This document shows, one piece after another, positions 1-11,429 of a DNA stretch of 64,000 nt. Origin of the DNA: Demequina litorisediminis (GTDB taxonomy: Bacteria; Actinomycetota; Actinomycetes; Actinomycetales; Demequinaceae); NCBI RefSeq assembly GCF_030161615.1, contig NZ_BSUN01000001.1, forward strand, positions 186,001 to 250,000, given 5' to 3'. Each line of letters starts with the position of its first letter. The first letter of the stretch is position 1. The translations under genes and the position numbers were made by a program. The notes below the pieces were generated by a model. That model did not search any database. It was not told where the DNA came from and saw only the letters and a list, made by a program, of their open reading frames with translations.

Positions 1-798
1 CACCGCATTGCGGGCGATACCTGGCGCGGCATCGTCAGTGAACGTCTGCGCCCACAGCGAGGAGGCCGTGCCATCGACGCCGCCGGGAAGGAAGGCAAGA
101 ATCGCGTCACGATCCACGAACGCCACGATGAGCCCGAAGGCCACGGCGATGGTGCCGATCGCGAACAGCGCTTTGGCCACAAACCATCGACGCCGATGCG
201 AGACGAGGATGCCGAGCGCAAGGAGCGCGAGTCCGGCCCACAGCGCCCAGTCGGCCGCACGCTCCATCCACTCGTACGTGGTGCGCACGTTCTCGAAGGA
301 CTCGGCACTCAACGCCTCGACCTGCACGGGAGGCAGGGACAAAGACGGCGCCGCCGCCCCCACTCCTGGCAGGTCAGCAATGCGGGCGTTGACGATGCCC
401 GACGCGTCGACGCTCAACGTCAGTGGAGCCGCCTCCCGCTCGGGATCCATCAGCGCCGCTGAGAAGTCCGTCTGGGCGGCATCCGCGGCATCGACGATGG
501 CGTCCTCGAACGCGGGTGACCGCACCGCCGAGTCGACGGCTCCGCGCAGATCATCCTCGACACCGAGCGCCGCCACGTCGATGCCACGGGAGTCGAGGTT
601 CGCCACCGCATCGTCCTGAACCTGGCGTGAGAGGGCGTCAACGGCGGCAGGCACGCTGAACGCGGTACGCGCGACTCCGGACAACGCGGTGCCGTCCTCC
701 ACGGCACGCACGGCCGCCGTCGAGACGCCCCACGCGACGATGAGGAGCGCGCCCGCCAGGATACACAGGGCCGAGATCAGGGTGCGCAGTGCCCTCAC
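1..798 (-). CDS. Integral membrane protein, C-terminus beyond window
   Basis: This frame is open from a GTG at 798 to the window edge, so about 265 residues are visible and the C-terminus is missing. A hydrophobic segment lies at residues 5-27. A long extracytoplasmic-looking stretch rich in Asp, Ala and Val follows, then two closely spaced membrane segments near residues 185-205 and 215-235 separated by an Arg-rich turn. The GTG start overlaps the glnE stop codon, so translation is probably coupled to glnE. I do not recognise a family. Coding is supported by the uninterrupted frame and the alternating hydrophobic pattern; the function is unknown. Confidence 0.7.
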   Translation of the reverse strand, partial: MRALRTLISALCILAGALLIVAWGVSTAAVRAVEDGTALSGVARTAFSVPAAVDALSRQVQDDAVANLDSRGIDVAALGVEDDLRGAVDSAVRSPAFEDAIVDAADAAQTDFSAALMDPEREAAPLTLSVDASGIVNARIADLPGVGAAAPSLSLPPVQVEALSAESFENVRTTYEWMERAADWALWAGLALLALGILVSHRRRWFVAKALFAIGTIAVAFGLIVAFVDRDAILAFLPGGVDGTASSLWAQTFTDDAAPGIARNAV

Positions 799-3787
799 TG
801 CTCGGGGTCCCAGCCGAAGAAGACGCGCTCAGTCACCGCTCTCGAGCGACGGGTCACGCGGCCGTACCGATCGGCCAGTTGAGCGCCGGACAGCCGCAGC
901 GACAGGATCTCGCCTAGCACTCCGAGTTCCCTGGTATCACCGGGCAGAACGTCCTTGTCGCGGGTCTTTCCTCGCAGCGCAATCGCTCCTCGCAAGTCCG
1001 TCGCGAGCCGCCACGCCTCCGCGAGCACTGCCTCGTCGGCGGCGTCCAGCAGCCCCTGCGCGGTCGCGGCCTCAAGCCCCTCGAGGGTTCGCGTGGTGCG
1101 CAGTGCGGGATACGCGTGGCCGTGCTCCAACTGGAGGCGCTGCACGGACCATTCGACATCCGAAAGCCCCCAGGTCCGAGCCTGAGGTGCCTGCGCGGGT
1201 CAAGCCCTCGCGGCAGGCGCTCGGACTCCATCCGAGCCTTGAGAGTGCGCATCTGGCGTAGCGCGCCGGCGGGCGCTCTTGCGGGTACCGCACCGTGTCA
1301 ATCATCGCGACAAAGTCCGCCGCGAGCCTGGTCGTCGCCCGCGCACGGTCGGGCACGCAGCAGCGCCTGCGCCTCCCACGGGTCCGACCAGCGGCCGTAA
1401 TACTCGGCTGCGCTGGTGAGTGACCGTGCGAGCGGACCGTTGCGCCCCTCGGGACGTAGGTCCGCATCGATCTCCAGTCCGGGCTGGCTCGACACGGACT
1501 GCAGCAGCCTTCCGCACGCGCTGGGCCACCTTGACGGCGAGTTTCTGACCGTCCGGATGGTCCCCCGACCACACGAACTGCACGTCGGCATCGGAGGTGT
1601 AGCCCATCTCGGACCCGCCGTAGCGCCCCATGGCGACCACGAGGAACCGCACGGGAAGGGACTCGAGGCCGGCGTCGGACGCCACCTCGGCACTGGCGAT
1701 CCGCACTGCCCCCTCGATGAGGACGTCGGCGCTGTCGGAGACTGATGCCGCGGCCTCGACCGGGGTGATGAGGCCAAGGACATCGGCCGATGCCACCCGC
1801 GCCAGTTCGCGTCGCCGCAGCCCTCGGAGTGCGGTGATGCACTGCTCGGCATCCGCGCTGCGTCGGAGGATCGCGTCGGCCTCGGCACGCAGTCGCTCTC
1901 GCGAACGCGGAGCGAGGTCGGCGTCGTTGTCGAGCCACGGAATCGACTCGGCGGACGCGAGCAGTGCGTCGGTGACGTAGGCCGACGTCGAGAGCAGCCT
2001 CGCGAGGCGCTGTGCCGCCGCTGAGGAGTCACGGAGGAGTTTGAGGTACCACTGCGCATCGGCAAGGTTCTCGGACGCTTCCGGAACGCGAGCAGGCCCG
2101 CGTCGGGCTCGGCGCCCTGGGCGAACCAGCCGATCATCGCAGGGAGCAGGCCCGCTGGATGGCGGCACGTCGGGAGACCCCTCCGTCAGCGCCGCGATGT
2201 GACGCTGCGCCGCCTGCGCGTCGTCGAAGCCGACGGCGGCCAGGCGCGCCCGCGCCGCAGCATCGTCGAGTCGTGCCTCGTCGGCGCTGAGGGACGCCAC
2301 CATCGGCAGGATGGGCCGGTAGAACATCTCAAGATGCATCGCACGTACATCCCGGCGGATGTCGTGCCAGACCTCGTCCATGTACTCGAGAGTGGCAAAG
2401 CCCGAGGCGCGGGCCAGCGCACGCCTGCCCTCCTCGTCTTCGGGCATCAGGTGTGTGCGCTGGAGCACGCAACTGCAGGCGGTGCTCCCACACCCGCAGT
2501 TGGCGGTACGAGCGGTCCATCTTGGCCGCATCGGGGCGGCCCACATAGCCGCCGTCGCGCAGTGCCCTGAGCGCCGTCAGCGTGGTGCGCGACCGGAGCG
2601 AACTGTCGTGGCGGCCATGGACCAGTGCAGCAACTGGACGGTGAATTCGACGTCACGAAGGCCGCCCGCACCAGGCGATCTGCCGATCCGCCACCTCGGC
2701 GGGCACATGATCCTCGACCCGTCTGCGCATCGCCTGCGCGCCTTGGACGAAACCCTCTCGCTCCACGGCCATCCACACCATGGGCTGCATGGCCTCGACG
2801 TAGCGTTCGCCGATCTCCCTGTCGCCGGCGATGGGGCGCGCCTTCAGCAGCGCCTGAAACTCCCACGACTCGGCCCAGCGCTCGTAATATGCCTGGTGCG
2901 AGGCAAGATTACGCACCAGCGCGCCGTCCTTGCCCTCGGGCCGAAGGTTCGCGTCGACCTGCCACAGCGGCGGTTCGGCGCCCGGCCGGTCGCATGCACG
3001 AGCGGCCGCAGCGGCCAGCCTCGTCGCCGCCTTGATGGACTGCTCGTCGGTAGCGTCCCCCGCAGGCTCGGCCACGAAGATGACGTCCACGTCGGACACG
3101 TAGTTGAGTTCACGCCCGCCACACTTGCCCATGCCCATGATGGCGAGCCGCGTGTGGTGATGCGTGGGCAGGTCGGCGCGGGCGACGGCGAGTCCCGCCT
3201 CCAAGGCTGCGCCTGCGAGATCGGCGAGGGCGGCGCCCACCTCGGGGAAGATCGCCGGCGGCGTCGCGTGGAAGAGGTCCTCAGCGGCGACCCGCATCAG
3301 TTGACGGCGGTAGGCCACCCGGAGGGCGGCGACTCCCTCGTCGCCCGTGACGGTCGCGACGGGGACATCGGCGCCGGGGTCGGCCCCGACAGCCTTCGAG
3401 CAGCACCGCGCGGGCGTCCACCGCGGTGAACGACTGCCCCACGGGCCACGCGGCGAAGTCCGCGATGTACTGCGGGTGGGTCACCAAGAAGTCGCCGAGC
3501 GCGAGCGAACCCCAAGCACCACGCCGAGTCGGGCGCCTGCCTCGGAGTCACGAAGCGATACGAGGTCGTCGAGGTGGCCCGCGTCTCTCGCCGCCTCGGC
3601 GACCCTCAGGAGCCTGGAGCAGCCCGGCATCGGGGTCTGCAAGGTATGACAACGCGTGAGCGGGGTCATCAAGCGTGACGCCGGTGACCGCCTCGATCTG
3701 GCCGATGAGTTCGAGCGCGCGTGCGGTGTCCGCCACCCCCGCTCGACGTAGCAGCGCGGACGGGGATGCCTCTCGCGAACTCGCCAC
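795..3787 (-). CDS. glnE: Bifunctional glutamine synthetase adenylyltransferase/deadenylylase (frameshifted by about a dozen indels)
   Basis: GlnE attaches and removes AMP on glutamine synthetase in response to nitrogen status. The restored protein is about 1000 residues, the usual length. It has two nucleotidyltransferase domains: the N-terminal one shows [18 protein letters not shown] and the C-terminal one [18 protein letters not shown], each with the GG-x9-D-x-D metal signature. Later motifs include DANLRPEG and DADLRPEG. It starts with GTG at 3787, seven bases after the glnA2 stop. The frame breaks near 1175, 1329, 1508, 2080, 2148, 2170, 2483, 2630, 2680, 3397, 3505 and 3612; most sit where the family sequence implies AGCT. 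These are most likely consensus errors, because conservation continues on both sides of every break. Confidence 0.92.
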
Positions 3788-3793
3788 GGTGGC

Positions 3794-5127
3794 CTAGAGG
3801 ACGGGCAGGTACTGCTCGAGCTCGTACGGCGTCACCTGCGCACGGTACGCCTCCCACTCCGCGCGCTTGTTGCGCAACACGAAGTCGAAGACACGCTCGC
3901 CGAGAGTCTCGGCGACAAGCTCCGAGCGCTCCATCGCCTGAATCGCGTCAGAGAGTGAGGCGGGCAGCGGCTCGTAGCCCATCGCCTTGCGCTCGGCGTC
4001 GCTCGGCTCCACACATCGTCCTCGGCGCCCTCGGGCAGTTCGAGGCCGTCCTCGATGCCCTTGAGGCCCGCAGCCAGGAGGACGGAGAACGCGAGGTACG
4101 GGTTCGCGGCGGAGTCCATCGCGCGGTACTCGACACGCGTCGACTGTCCCTTGCCCGGCTTGTGGACCGGGATGCGGACCAGCGCGGAACGGTTGTTGGA
4201 GCCCCAGCACACGTACGAGGGCGCCTCGGCGCCGCCCCACAGGCGCTTGTACGAGTTCACGTACTGGTTGGTGATCGCCGTGATCTCCGGGGCGTACTTG
4301 AGCAGACCCGCGATGAACTGGCGCGCCACCGGCGACAGGTTGTGGTCCGCTCCGGCCTCGTAGAACGCGTTGCGGTCGCCCTCGAACAGGCTCATGTGGG
4401 TGTGCATGCCCGATCCGGGCGCCTCGAACAGCGGCTTGGGCATGAAGGAGGCAAAGACGCCCTGCTCGAGCGCCACCTCCTTGACCACCGTGCGGAAGGT
4501 CATGATGTTGTCCGCCATGGACAGCGCGTCCGCGTAGCGCAGGTCGATCTCGTTCTGACCCGGTCCCGCCTCGTGGTGCGAGAACTCGACGGAGATGCCC
4601 ATGGATTCGAGCATCGTGATGGCCTCACGACGGAAGTTGTGGGCGGTGCCGCGCGGGACGTTGTCGAAGTAGCCTGCGCGGTCCACGGGCTTCGGCATCT
4701 CGCCGGGCTCGGGCTTCTCGAGCAGGTAGAACTCGATCTCGGGGTGCGTGTAGAACGTGAACCCCTGGGCAGACGCCTTGTCGAGGGTGCGCTTGAGCAC
4801 CTGACGCGGGTCGGACAGCGCGGGCTCGCCGTCGGGTGTCGCGATGTCGCAGAACATGCGGGCCGCGCCCTGGCGCGCGCCACGCCACGGCAGGATCTGG
4901 AACGTCGAGGGGTCGGGCAGGGCGAGCATGTCTGCCTCATAGACACGGGTCAGACCCTCGACGGCGGAGCCGTCAAAGCCGATGCCCTCGCTAAAGGCGT
5001 TCTCGAGCTCCGCGGGCGCGATCGCCACCGACTTGAGCACGCCCAGCACGTCGGTGAACCACAGTCGAATAAACCGGATGTCCCGCTCCTCGACGCTGCG
5101 GAGCACGTATTCCTGCTGCTTGTCCAT
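3794..5127 (-). CDS. glnA2: Type I glutamine synthetase, GlnA2 class (one frameshift)
   Basis: The enzyme makes glutamine from glutamate, ammonia and ATP, or acts on a related substrate. At about 445 residues it is the short GSI-alpha type, distinct from the adenylylated GlnA1. Visible marks are the N-terminal beta-grasp (RFIRLWFTDVLGVLKS), GFDGSAVEG, the Glu-rich site EIEFYLLE, SHHEAGPGQNEIDLRY, the ATP-loop NQYVNSYKRL and the Arg region EYRAMDSAANPYLAF. A one-base deletion near 4008 shifts the frame about 60 codons before the end; the terminal sequence ELEQYLPVL is restored in the other frame. It lies just upstream of glnE on the same strand, as in Mycobacterium, which favours the glnA2 name. 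Confidence 0.93.
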
Positions 5128-5201
5128 GCGCCCATCCTGCCCTATCCGTGTGACAACCGCGTAACGCCTGGCGCCCGCGTGGCGACGGATAGGCTCATGG
5201 C

Positions 5202-6842
5202 ATGTCGGAGCTTCGTGTCGCGCTTGCACAGGTCAACCCCTGCGTGGGCGATATTGCTGGTAACAGCACACTTGTCCGCTCACAATGCGCGGCCGCCGAC
5301 GCCAAGGGCGCACGCCTCGTCCTGTTCCCAGAGATGGTGATGACGGGTTACCCCATCGAGGATCTCGCGCTGCGTGGGAGCTTTCAGCGCGCCGCGGCCG
5401 CCGCGGTGGACGCTCTCGCCGCTGGCCTCGCCGAGGACGGACTGGGACATCTCACCGTCATCGTCGGCACGCTCGGCGTGGCGGCATCGGGACGCCCGTT
5501 CAACCAGGCTGCCGTGCTCCGCGACGGTGAGGTCATCGCCCGCTACAACAAGCACCACCTGCCCAACTACGGCGTCTTCGACGAGCGCCGCATTTTCGCG
5601 GCGGGCGAGGACCCGTGCGTCATCGACGTGGACGGGCACCGCATCGGCCTCGCGATCTGTGAAGACATCTGGGTGGACGGCGGCACCGTGGCCCAGGTGG
5701 CCGATGCCAACGTCGACCTCCTCGCCGTCCTCAACGGCTCGCCGTTCGAGGAGGGCAAGGGCAGGGTTCGTACCGATCTCGCCAGGCGCCGCGCCGCCGA
5801 GGTGGGTGCGCCTGTCGCTTACGTCAACCTGTGGGGCGGACAGGACGATCTGGTCTTCGACGGCCACTCCTTCATCGTTGGTCCCGACGGGGCCTGGCTG
5901 GCCAACGCCGTGGGGTTTGAGGATGCGCTGCTGGTGTGGGACCTTCCTGCGGCCGATGCTCCCCCACCCCTGGCCCGGTGGTCGACTTCGCCTCCGATAC
6001 CGAGCAGGTGTACTGGGCGTGCGTCACGGGTCTTCGGGATTACGTCGTCAAGAACGGGTTCCGGTCGGTGATCCTGGGCATGTCCGGCGGCATCGACTCG
6101 GCCCTGACCGCCGCGATTGCCGCGGACGCCATCGGCGGCAACAACGTGGTGGGCGTCTCGATGCCTTCCTCGTTCTCCTCGGACCACTCGAAGGATGACG
6201 CCGCCGATCTCGCCAAGCGACTCGGCGCCGACTACCGGGTCGAGCCCATCGCCGCTGTCGTCGACGCCTTTCAGTCACAATTGGCCCTCGAAGGCGTGGC
6301 CGACGAGAACCTGCAGGCGCGCGTCCGTGGCGTGATCCTGATGGGGATCTCGAACCGCGAGGGGCACCTTGTCATCGCGCCTGGCAACAAGTCGGAGGCG
6401 GCCACCGGCTACGCCACCATCTATGACGCCGGGTCCATCGGCGGCTTCGCCCCGCTCAAGGATGTCGACAAGACCCGTGTGTGGGACCTCGCGCGATGGC
6501 GCAACGCTTGGGCGGCAGAGCGCGGCGAGGTGGAGCCCATCCCCGTCAACTCCATCGAGAAGCCCCCGAGTGCGGAGCCTGCGCCCCGGCCAGGTGGACC
6601 AGGATTCCCTCCCGCCATACGACCTGCTCGACGAGGTCCTCGACGCCTACGTGGAGCACGCCGAGGGCCGCGAGGAGTTGCTGGCACGCGGCTACGACGA
6701 GGCTGTCGTCGACCGCGTCCTGCAGTTGGTGGACCGAGCCGAGTGGAAGCGCAGGCAGTACCCGCCGGGCCCCAAGGTGACCGCGCTGGCCTTCGGCCGT
6801 GACCGCCGCCTGCCCATCACCAGCCGGTGGCGTGAGGTCTAG
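5202..6842 (+). CDS. nadE: Glutamine-dependent NAD+ synthetase (two compensating frameshifts)
   Basis: It performs the last step of NAD synthesis, amidating nicotinic acid adenine dinucleotide with ammonia from glutamine. The N-terminal nitrilase-type glutaminase domain carries Glu in LVLFPEMVMTGY, Lys in RYNKHHLPNYG and Cys in LAICEDIW. The C-terminal synthetase domain carries the pyrophosphate loop GMSGGIDSAL and GNKSE. Restored length is about 547 residues, shorter than the mycobacterial 679-residue form and like other bacterial fused enzymes. Breaks occur near 5965 (a C run one base short, in the linker) and near 6583 (GAG-CTG read as GAGCCTG). It is divergent from glnA2 across 74 bases that must hold both promoters. 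Confidence 0.93.
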
Positions 6843-6955
6843 CCGGCCCACGCATCGGCCGGCCGCTCTGTCGGTCCGCCCACGCGCCAATCCCGCGCCT
6901 CCCATCGAAGGACCAGGACCGTTGCACTCACCACCTGAGACTGCCGCGCCCTCGA

Positions 6956-6978
6956 GCCGCAAATGCGGACATTTGCGC
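6956..6978. repeat. Palindromic intergenic element, CGCAAATG-N4-CATTTGCG
   Basis: An 8-bp inverted repeat, CGCAAATG / CATTTGCG, with a 4-base CGGA loop lies between nadE and panB. A longer copy with 10-bp arms is at 37492-37515 and a degraded copy at 37533-37556, so this is a dispersed family rather than a chance hairpin. It sits about 30 bases before panB and could be a protein-binding site or small palindromic repeat unit. No U-run follows, which argues against a terminator. Confidence 0.55.
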
Positions 6979-7006
6979 ACGGGTGGGGCGGCCTAGAGTG
7001 GTGGGT

Positions 7007-7808
7007 ATGAAGAAGGTCAGGATCCACCACTTTGCCGAGATGAAGGCGCGCGGCGAGAAGATCACCATGCTCACCGCCTACGACTACCCGACCGCGCGTG
7101 CGTTCGACGCCGCGGGAGTCGACATGCTCCTGGTGGGCGACTCCATGGGCGACAACATGCTCGGCATGGACTCCACGGTCCCGCTCGAGCTCGACGAGAT
7201 GATCCCGTTCGCTCGTGCCGTCGCCCGCGGCGCCGAGCGTGCGTTCGTGGTCGCCGACCTCCCCTTCGGCACCTACGAGGTCTCGGCGGAGCAGGCCGTC
7301 GCCTCCTCGATCCGCATGATGAAGGCTCTCGGGCGCGGAGGCCATCAAGTTCGAGGGTGGCCGCCGCGTGGCCGCCCAGGTCAAGGCCGTGACCGATGCG
7401 GGCATCCCCTTCTGCGGTCATCTCGGCTTCACTCCCCAGTCCGCCAACGCCCTCGGTGGCCACCGTGTCCAGGGCCGCGGCGACGGAGGCTACGACGCCC
7501 TGTTGGCCGATGCTGTGGCGCTGCAGGAGGCAGGCGCCTTCGCCGTGGTGCTTGAGATGGTGGTGGCCCCCGTGGCGGAGAAGATCAGCGCCGCGCTCGA
7601 CATCCCGACCATCGGCATCGGTGCCGGTGCCCACACCGACGGCCAGGTGCTGGTGTGGCTCGACGCCATGGGCGTAGGCGACTGGCACCCGCGATTCTCG
7701 CGACAGTTTGCCGCCGTGGGACAGGCGATGACCGATGGTGCCGCGTCATACGTCGCCGCCGTCAAGGGTGGCGAGTTCCCCGCCGCCGAGCACTCTTTCG
7801 ACGAGTAA
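7007..7808 (+). CDS. panB: 3-methyl-2-oxobutanoate hydroxymethyltransferase (one frameshift)
   Basis: PanB transfers a hydroxymethyl group from methylenetetrahydrofolate to alpha-ketoisovalerate, giving ketopantoate for pantothenate and CoA. The N-terminal half shows KITMLTAYDYPTARAFDAAG and the Mg-binding VGDSMGDNMLG. The second half, in another frame, shows KFEGG, GHLGFTPQS and IPTIGIGAGAHTDGQVLVW. The frame changes near 7340, where one extra G in a GGCGCG context interrupts a continuous TIM-barrel sequence; this break is not an AGCT site. Restored length is 267 residues, normal for the family. The start is the first ATG after an intergenic region; the SDR gene follows 12 bases after the stop. 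Confidence 0.92.
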
Positions 7809-7820
7809 GGACCGCATCTG

Positions 7821-8496
7821 ATGCCTACTCTTGCCATCGTGGGCGCCGGCCCGGGCCTCGGAGCCGCCGTCGCCCGCCGCTTTGGACGCGAGGGCTTCTC
7901 CGTCGCCCTGATCGCACGCGACGAGGCGAAGGCTCGACGACCTCGTGGGGGAACTCGCGCGCGACGGCGTCACTGCCCGGCCCTATCTCGCCGATGTCCG
8001 CAACGGCCGCCAACTCGAAGGCGCCCTCGCGCAGGCCGCGACCGAGCCTCGGCCCCGTCGCCGCGCTGCAGTACAGCCCGCTACCGTCGCGGGACTACCT
8101 GAAGCCGGTACTCGACACAGACCCAGCGCTCGCGCTCGAGGCCTTGCGATTCTCCGCGCTGGGCCTCATGCACGCCGCCCGCGCGGTGCTGCCGGCCATG
8201 CGGGAGGCCCGCGACGGCTCGATCATCCTCATCAACGGCGGCACTTCGGTGAAGTCCCGCGCCGGGTTCGCCGGCACATCCATCGCATTTCCCGCGGAGA
8301 CCGCGTACGGCGAGATGCTGCACGAGGCACTGAGCGAGGAAGGCATCCGGGTGCGTCAACTGGTCATCCCAGGCGCCATCCCCAGGCTCCGCTCGCGCGC
8401 GGACTCGACGACGTTGCCGATCGGATCTGGGCCCTGCACTCCGAGCCGGGACAGTTCCGGGACATGCTCATTCCCCTGGACGACGGGCGCGAATAG
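7821..8496 (+). CDS. Atypical short-chain dehydrogenase (three indels)
   Basis: The N-terminus is a Rossmann nucleotide-binding fold with GAGPGLGAAVARRFG in place of the usual TGxxxGIG. The middle part has the SDR pattern of strand-helix repeats and a serine-containing strand, SIILINGGTS. The canonical YxxxK catalytic pair is not found at the expected distance; the region reads GTSIAFPAETAYGEML instead. It may therefore be a non-classical SDR or a cofactor-binding protein. Restored length is about 225 residues. Breaks are near 7933 and 8051 (AGCT sites) and near 8387. It probably shares a transcript with panB, though no pantothenate role can be shown. Confidence 0.75.
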
Positions 8497-8499
8497 GCC

Positions 8500-10139
8500 T
8501 TACTCGCGCTCCGGCATGGGCGACGGGTCGGGAACCTCGTGAGGCCGGTACTGCGGGAGACGGGAGGCCGGGAACATGGCGAGAAGCGCCACGCCCGCGT
8601 AGATCAGGAGGCCACGACGCAGCGCCTCGAGCCGCGCTTGCTCGTTGACCTCGATCGCGGCCGCGACCGTCTCCTCGGGCAGCGAGGTGTCGTGCAGTGC
8701 GGAGGCGAGTTGGTCGTTCGACATGAAACTCGCGTCCGTCAGGTCGAGTTCCTGCACCACGTCGTCCGGCAGTTCCGGATGCTCCATGGCGGCGCGCCCA
8801 AGGCTGAGGACGAGGATCGCCACCAGGAGCGCCCCCGCCAGCGCTGTCCCTACCGCAGAGGCGAGGTTCTGAGTCGCACCGCGCACGGAGCCCACATCGC
8901 CAGCGAGGCTCCTTGGGTGAGGCGGTGACGAGCACGTTGAAGACGAGCGTCACGAGCGCACCTTGGCCTGCCCCAAACACGAACAGGCCCAGGATCGTCG
9001 GAAGCGTCTCCCAGTTGTTGGTCACCACGAACGCCAGCCAGGTCAGAGCCTGTGGCGCAGGCGGCGAAGGCGACGACGGCGATCCTGCGCGGGCTGTAGC
9101 GGCGGTAGAAGCGCACCACCACCATCGCGGCCACAAAGACGGTGAGGTTGAACGGCATCATGGCGAGCGCCGTGTCGAAGGGCGTGCGACCTTGCACGAT
9201 CTGGATGTAGAGCGGCACCGTGAAGTTCAGCGCCGCCTCCAATGCCACCACCATGAACATGGCGTACACGGCGGCACGTTCGCGCGACGACCGCAGCACA
9301 TCGAGATTGACCAGCGGCACCGCTCCCCTGCCCATGCGGCGCCTGGTCCACACGAAGAACGCCTGGCCAAGAACAATTCCCAGGACGACGAAGACCGGCG
9401 CAGGCGACACCCCGGCGACGGAGAACGGGGCGGACTCGGCCGCCACCAGCACACCCCACGAGTTCAGGTTGTTGAATCCGAGCGTCAGCAGGATCACGGC
9501 GGCGCCGATGAGCAGCGCGCCCACGCCGTCGATTTTGACCGAGGAGTCTCCCCGGTCGGCGCGCAGCCAGAAGCCAAAGATGAACACGGCGACGGCGAGC
9601 GCCAGGACGATGAGGAACACGGGACGCCATCCCACCGCGGTGCCCAGCGCGCCTCCGATGAAGAAGGCACTCACTCCCGACATCGCGCGGGCCGACCCGA
9701 GCGAGCCGATCGCCTGAGCCTGTTGCTCGCCGCGGTAGTTCTCGGCGATGAGTGCCACCAGCGCGGGAACGATCACGGCTGCCGAGGCGCCCGCGACCGC
9801 CTGGCCCGCGATGGCCCACCCCACCGTGCGCGCGAACACCATCATCAACGCGGAGCACGCGAACATCGCCACCACGACGCGGAACACCAGGAGCCATCCG
9901 ACGCGTTGCCCCACCTTGGCACCCACCATGACGAGGCCCGCCACGGCGAGTCCGTACACCACGATGGTGCTGCTCGCGACGGTGGGCGCGACGTCGAACT
10001 CCTCGACGATCCCACCGAGCGAGACGGGGAGCGCGGCGACGTTGAACGACATCAACACCTGCGCGAGGAACAGCCCCACCATGGGCGTCCACGGCGACCG
10101 CTCGGCGACGTGGGAATGGGACTCCATGTTGACCGCCAT
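8500..10139 (-). CDS. Major facilitator superfamily transporter, DHA2/EmrB-like (two frameshifts)
   Basis: This is a multi-pass membrane protein of about 546 residues, the size of 14-helix drug:proton antiporters. Helix-rich segments start at residue 18 (VGLFLAQVLMSFNVAALPVSL) and continue to a hydrophilic C-terminal tail. A large extracytoplasmic loop near residues 460-510 is rich in Asp and Glu. The substrate is unknown. Breaks are near 8909 and 9051, both AGCT contexts read as AGCCT or AGGCT on the coding strand. The ATG lies one base after the glutaminase stop, so the two genes form an operon; the exporter could move an amino acid or a drug. Confidence 0.85.
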
Positions 10140-10140
10140 G

Positions 10141-11167
10141 TCACACCCTCTCAGGAACGGACGAAGCGAAGACGTTGAGGCCGAGCGATCGGGACAGGTG
10201 GGCGATGGCACGTTCGCCGCGCACGCTGTTGCCCGCGGAGTCCAGCCGTGGCGAGAAGGTGCCGACGGCTCCCTTGCCAGGGGCCACCGCGACGATTCCC
10301 CCGGAGACCCCGGACTTCGCAGGCAGGCCGATCTCGAACAACCATTGCCCCGAACGCTCATACATGCCCGCCGACGCCATGATGGCCAGCACGTCCCGGC
10401 ACACCTGAGCGGCGACCACCGCCTCACCGGTGACGGGGTTCACGCCGCCGTCCGCAAGGGTGGCCCCCATGACGGCGATGTCGTGAGCCGTGACGTCAAG
10501 GGCGCATTGGCGGGTATAGAGGTCCACGCTCTCCTCCGCGTCGCCCGTGAGGTGGCCATACGACTGGAGGAGCCTGCGCGAGCGCCTGGTTACGCGCGTT
10601 GGTGGCGCTCTCGGAAGCGAGCACCGCGTGGTCGAGGTCGAGGCGCCGCCCCGCGAAGGCTGACAGGCCGGACCGGATGTGCTCCCAGCGCTCGTCAACC
10701 GAACCACCCGCCACCATCGCCGTCGTGGCGATCGCGCCGGCATTCACCATGGGGTTCATGGGGTGGCCGCCGTTGAGTTCCAACGCCATGACGGAGTTGA
10801 ACGGGAGTCCCGTGTTGTTGACCCCCACGGCGTCCCTTACCGCGTGGTGACCCCAGGCATCGGCCACCAGGGCGTACACGAACACCTTGGAGATCGACTG
10901 AATGGTGAAGGTGACCTCGGTGTCGCCTACCTCGTACCTTCGACCGGCGATGTCGACCACGCTGACGCCGAAGGGCCGGGGATCGGCGGTCGCCAACTCG
11001 GGAATGTACCCGGCTACGGCGCCGCCATCATGCTCCCGCGACGCGTCATACGCCGCGCGCACGGCCGCGGTGACGCGTTCGGGTGCGGGCAACGATCCGG
11101 TGCCCACCTCCTGGGCCACGGCGTCGACGCCCAGGGCGCTCAGGCCATCAAACCCCACCGACTCCAT
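10141..11167 (-). CDS. glsA: Glutaminase, beta-lactamase-fold type (one frameshift)
   Basis: The enzyme hydrolyses glutamine to glutamate and ammonia. The nucleophile motif SxxK is seen as SISK in TFTIQSISKVF, followed by the conserved GVNNTGLPFNS, NPMVNAGAI and GLPAKSGVSGGI. Restored length is about 342 residues; the family is usually 305-330, and the extra length is an N-terminal extension of about 20 residues. The frame breaks near 10571, where CAG-CTC is read as CAGGCTC. The stop codon nearly touches the MFS exporter start. Confidence 0.93.
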
Positions 11168-11217
11168 CCGACCCCCCTGCTACGTGGGATGCGCCGCCGT
11201 CAGCACCCATCAACACG

Positions 11218-11398
11218 CTAGCGCCAGCGGTCGTCCTGCGCATCCCAATCGTCGGTGCGCTTGGCCGCCTGCTCCAGCGCCTTCTCTGCCTCGGCTCTCG
11301 TCGGGTACGGACCCATGAGGTTCTCCCACGAGCCTGCGCTTGCCTTCTTCGACCTCGCGGGTCTTGGTGTTGAACCAGAACTCGGTCTCGCTTGTCAT
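11218..11398 (-). CDS. Small SPOR-like conserved actinobacterial protein (one frameshift)
   Basis: About 60 residues once the break near 11334 (AGC-TCG read as AGGCTCG) is repaired. The protein begins with a [14 protein letters not shown] motif and continues through [20 protein letters not shown] to a charged tail ending DDRWR. This is the compact pattern of short actinobacterial proteins with a SPOR-like fold, in which an aromatic strand is followed by a helix after the phrase MGPY. The second ATG is chosen because AAGGAGG lies eight bases upstream of it. It is divergent from map, with only 31 bases between starts. Its biological role is unknown. Confidence 0.75.
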
Positions 11399-11429
11399 CT
11401 CCATCGCCTCCTTGAATAGACTGCCAGGC

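Noticed and set aside
8..619. Plus-strand frame at the window start
   Set aside because: Ser/Ala/Arg-rich with no motif. The minus strand has an unbroken membrane-protein frame coupled to glnE.
3721..5340. Long plus-strand open frame opposite glnA2
   Set aside because: High-GC shadow frame. The minus strand carries clear glutamine synthetase motifs; the plus-strand translation is rich in Arg, Val and His without any motif.
8913..10178. Long plus-strand open frame opposite the MFS gene
   Set aside because: Composition is His, Arg, Glu and Gly-rich with no domain; the minus strand is a convincing transporter.
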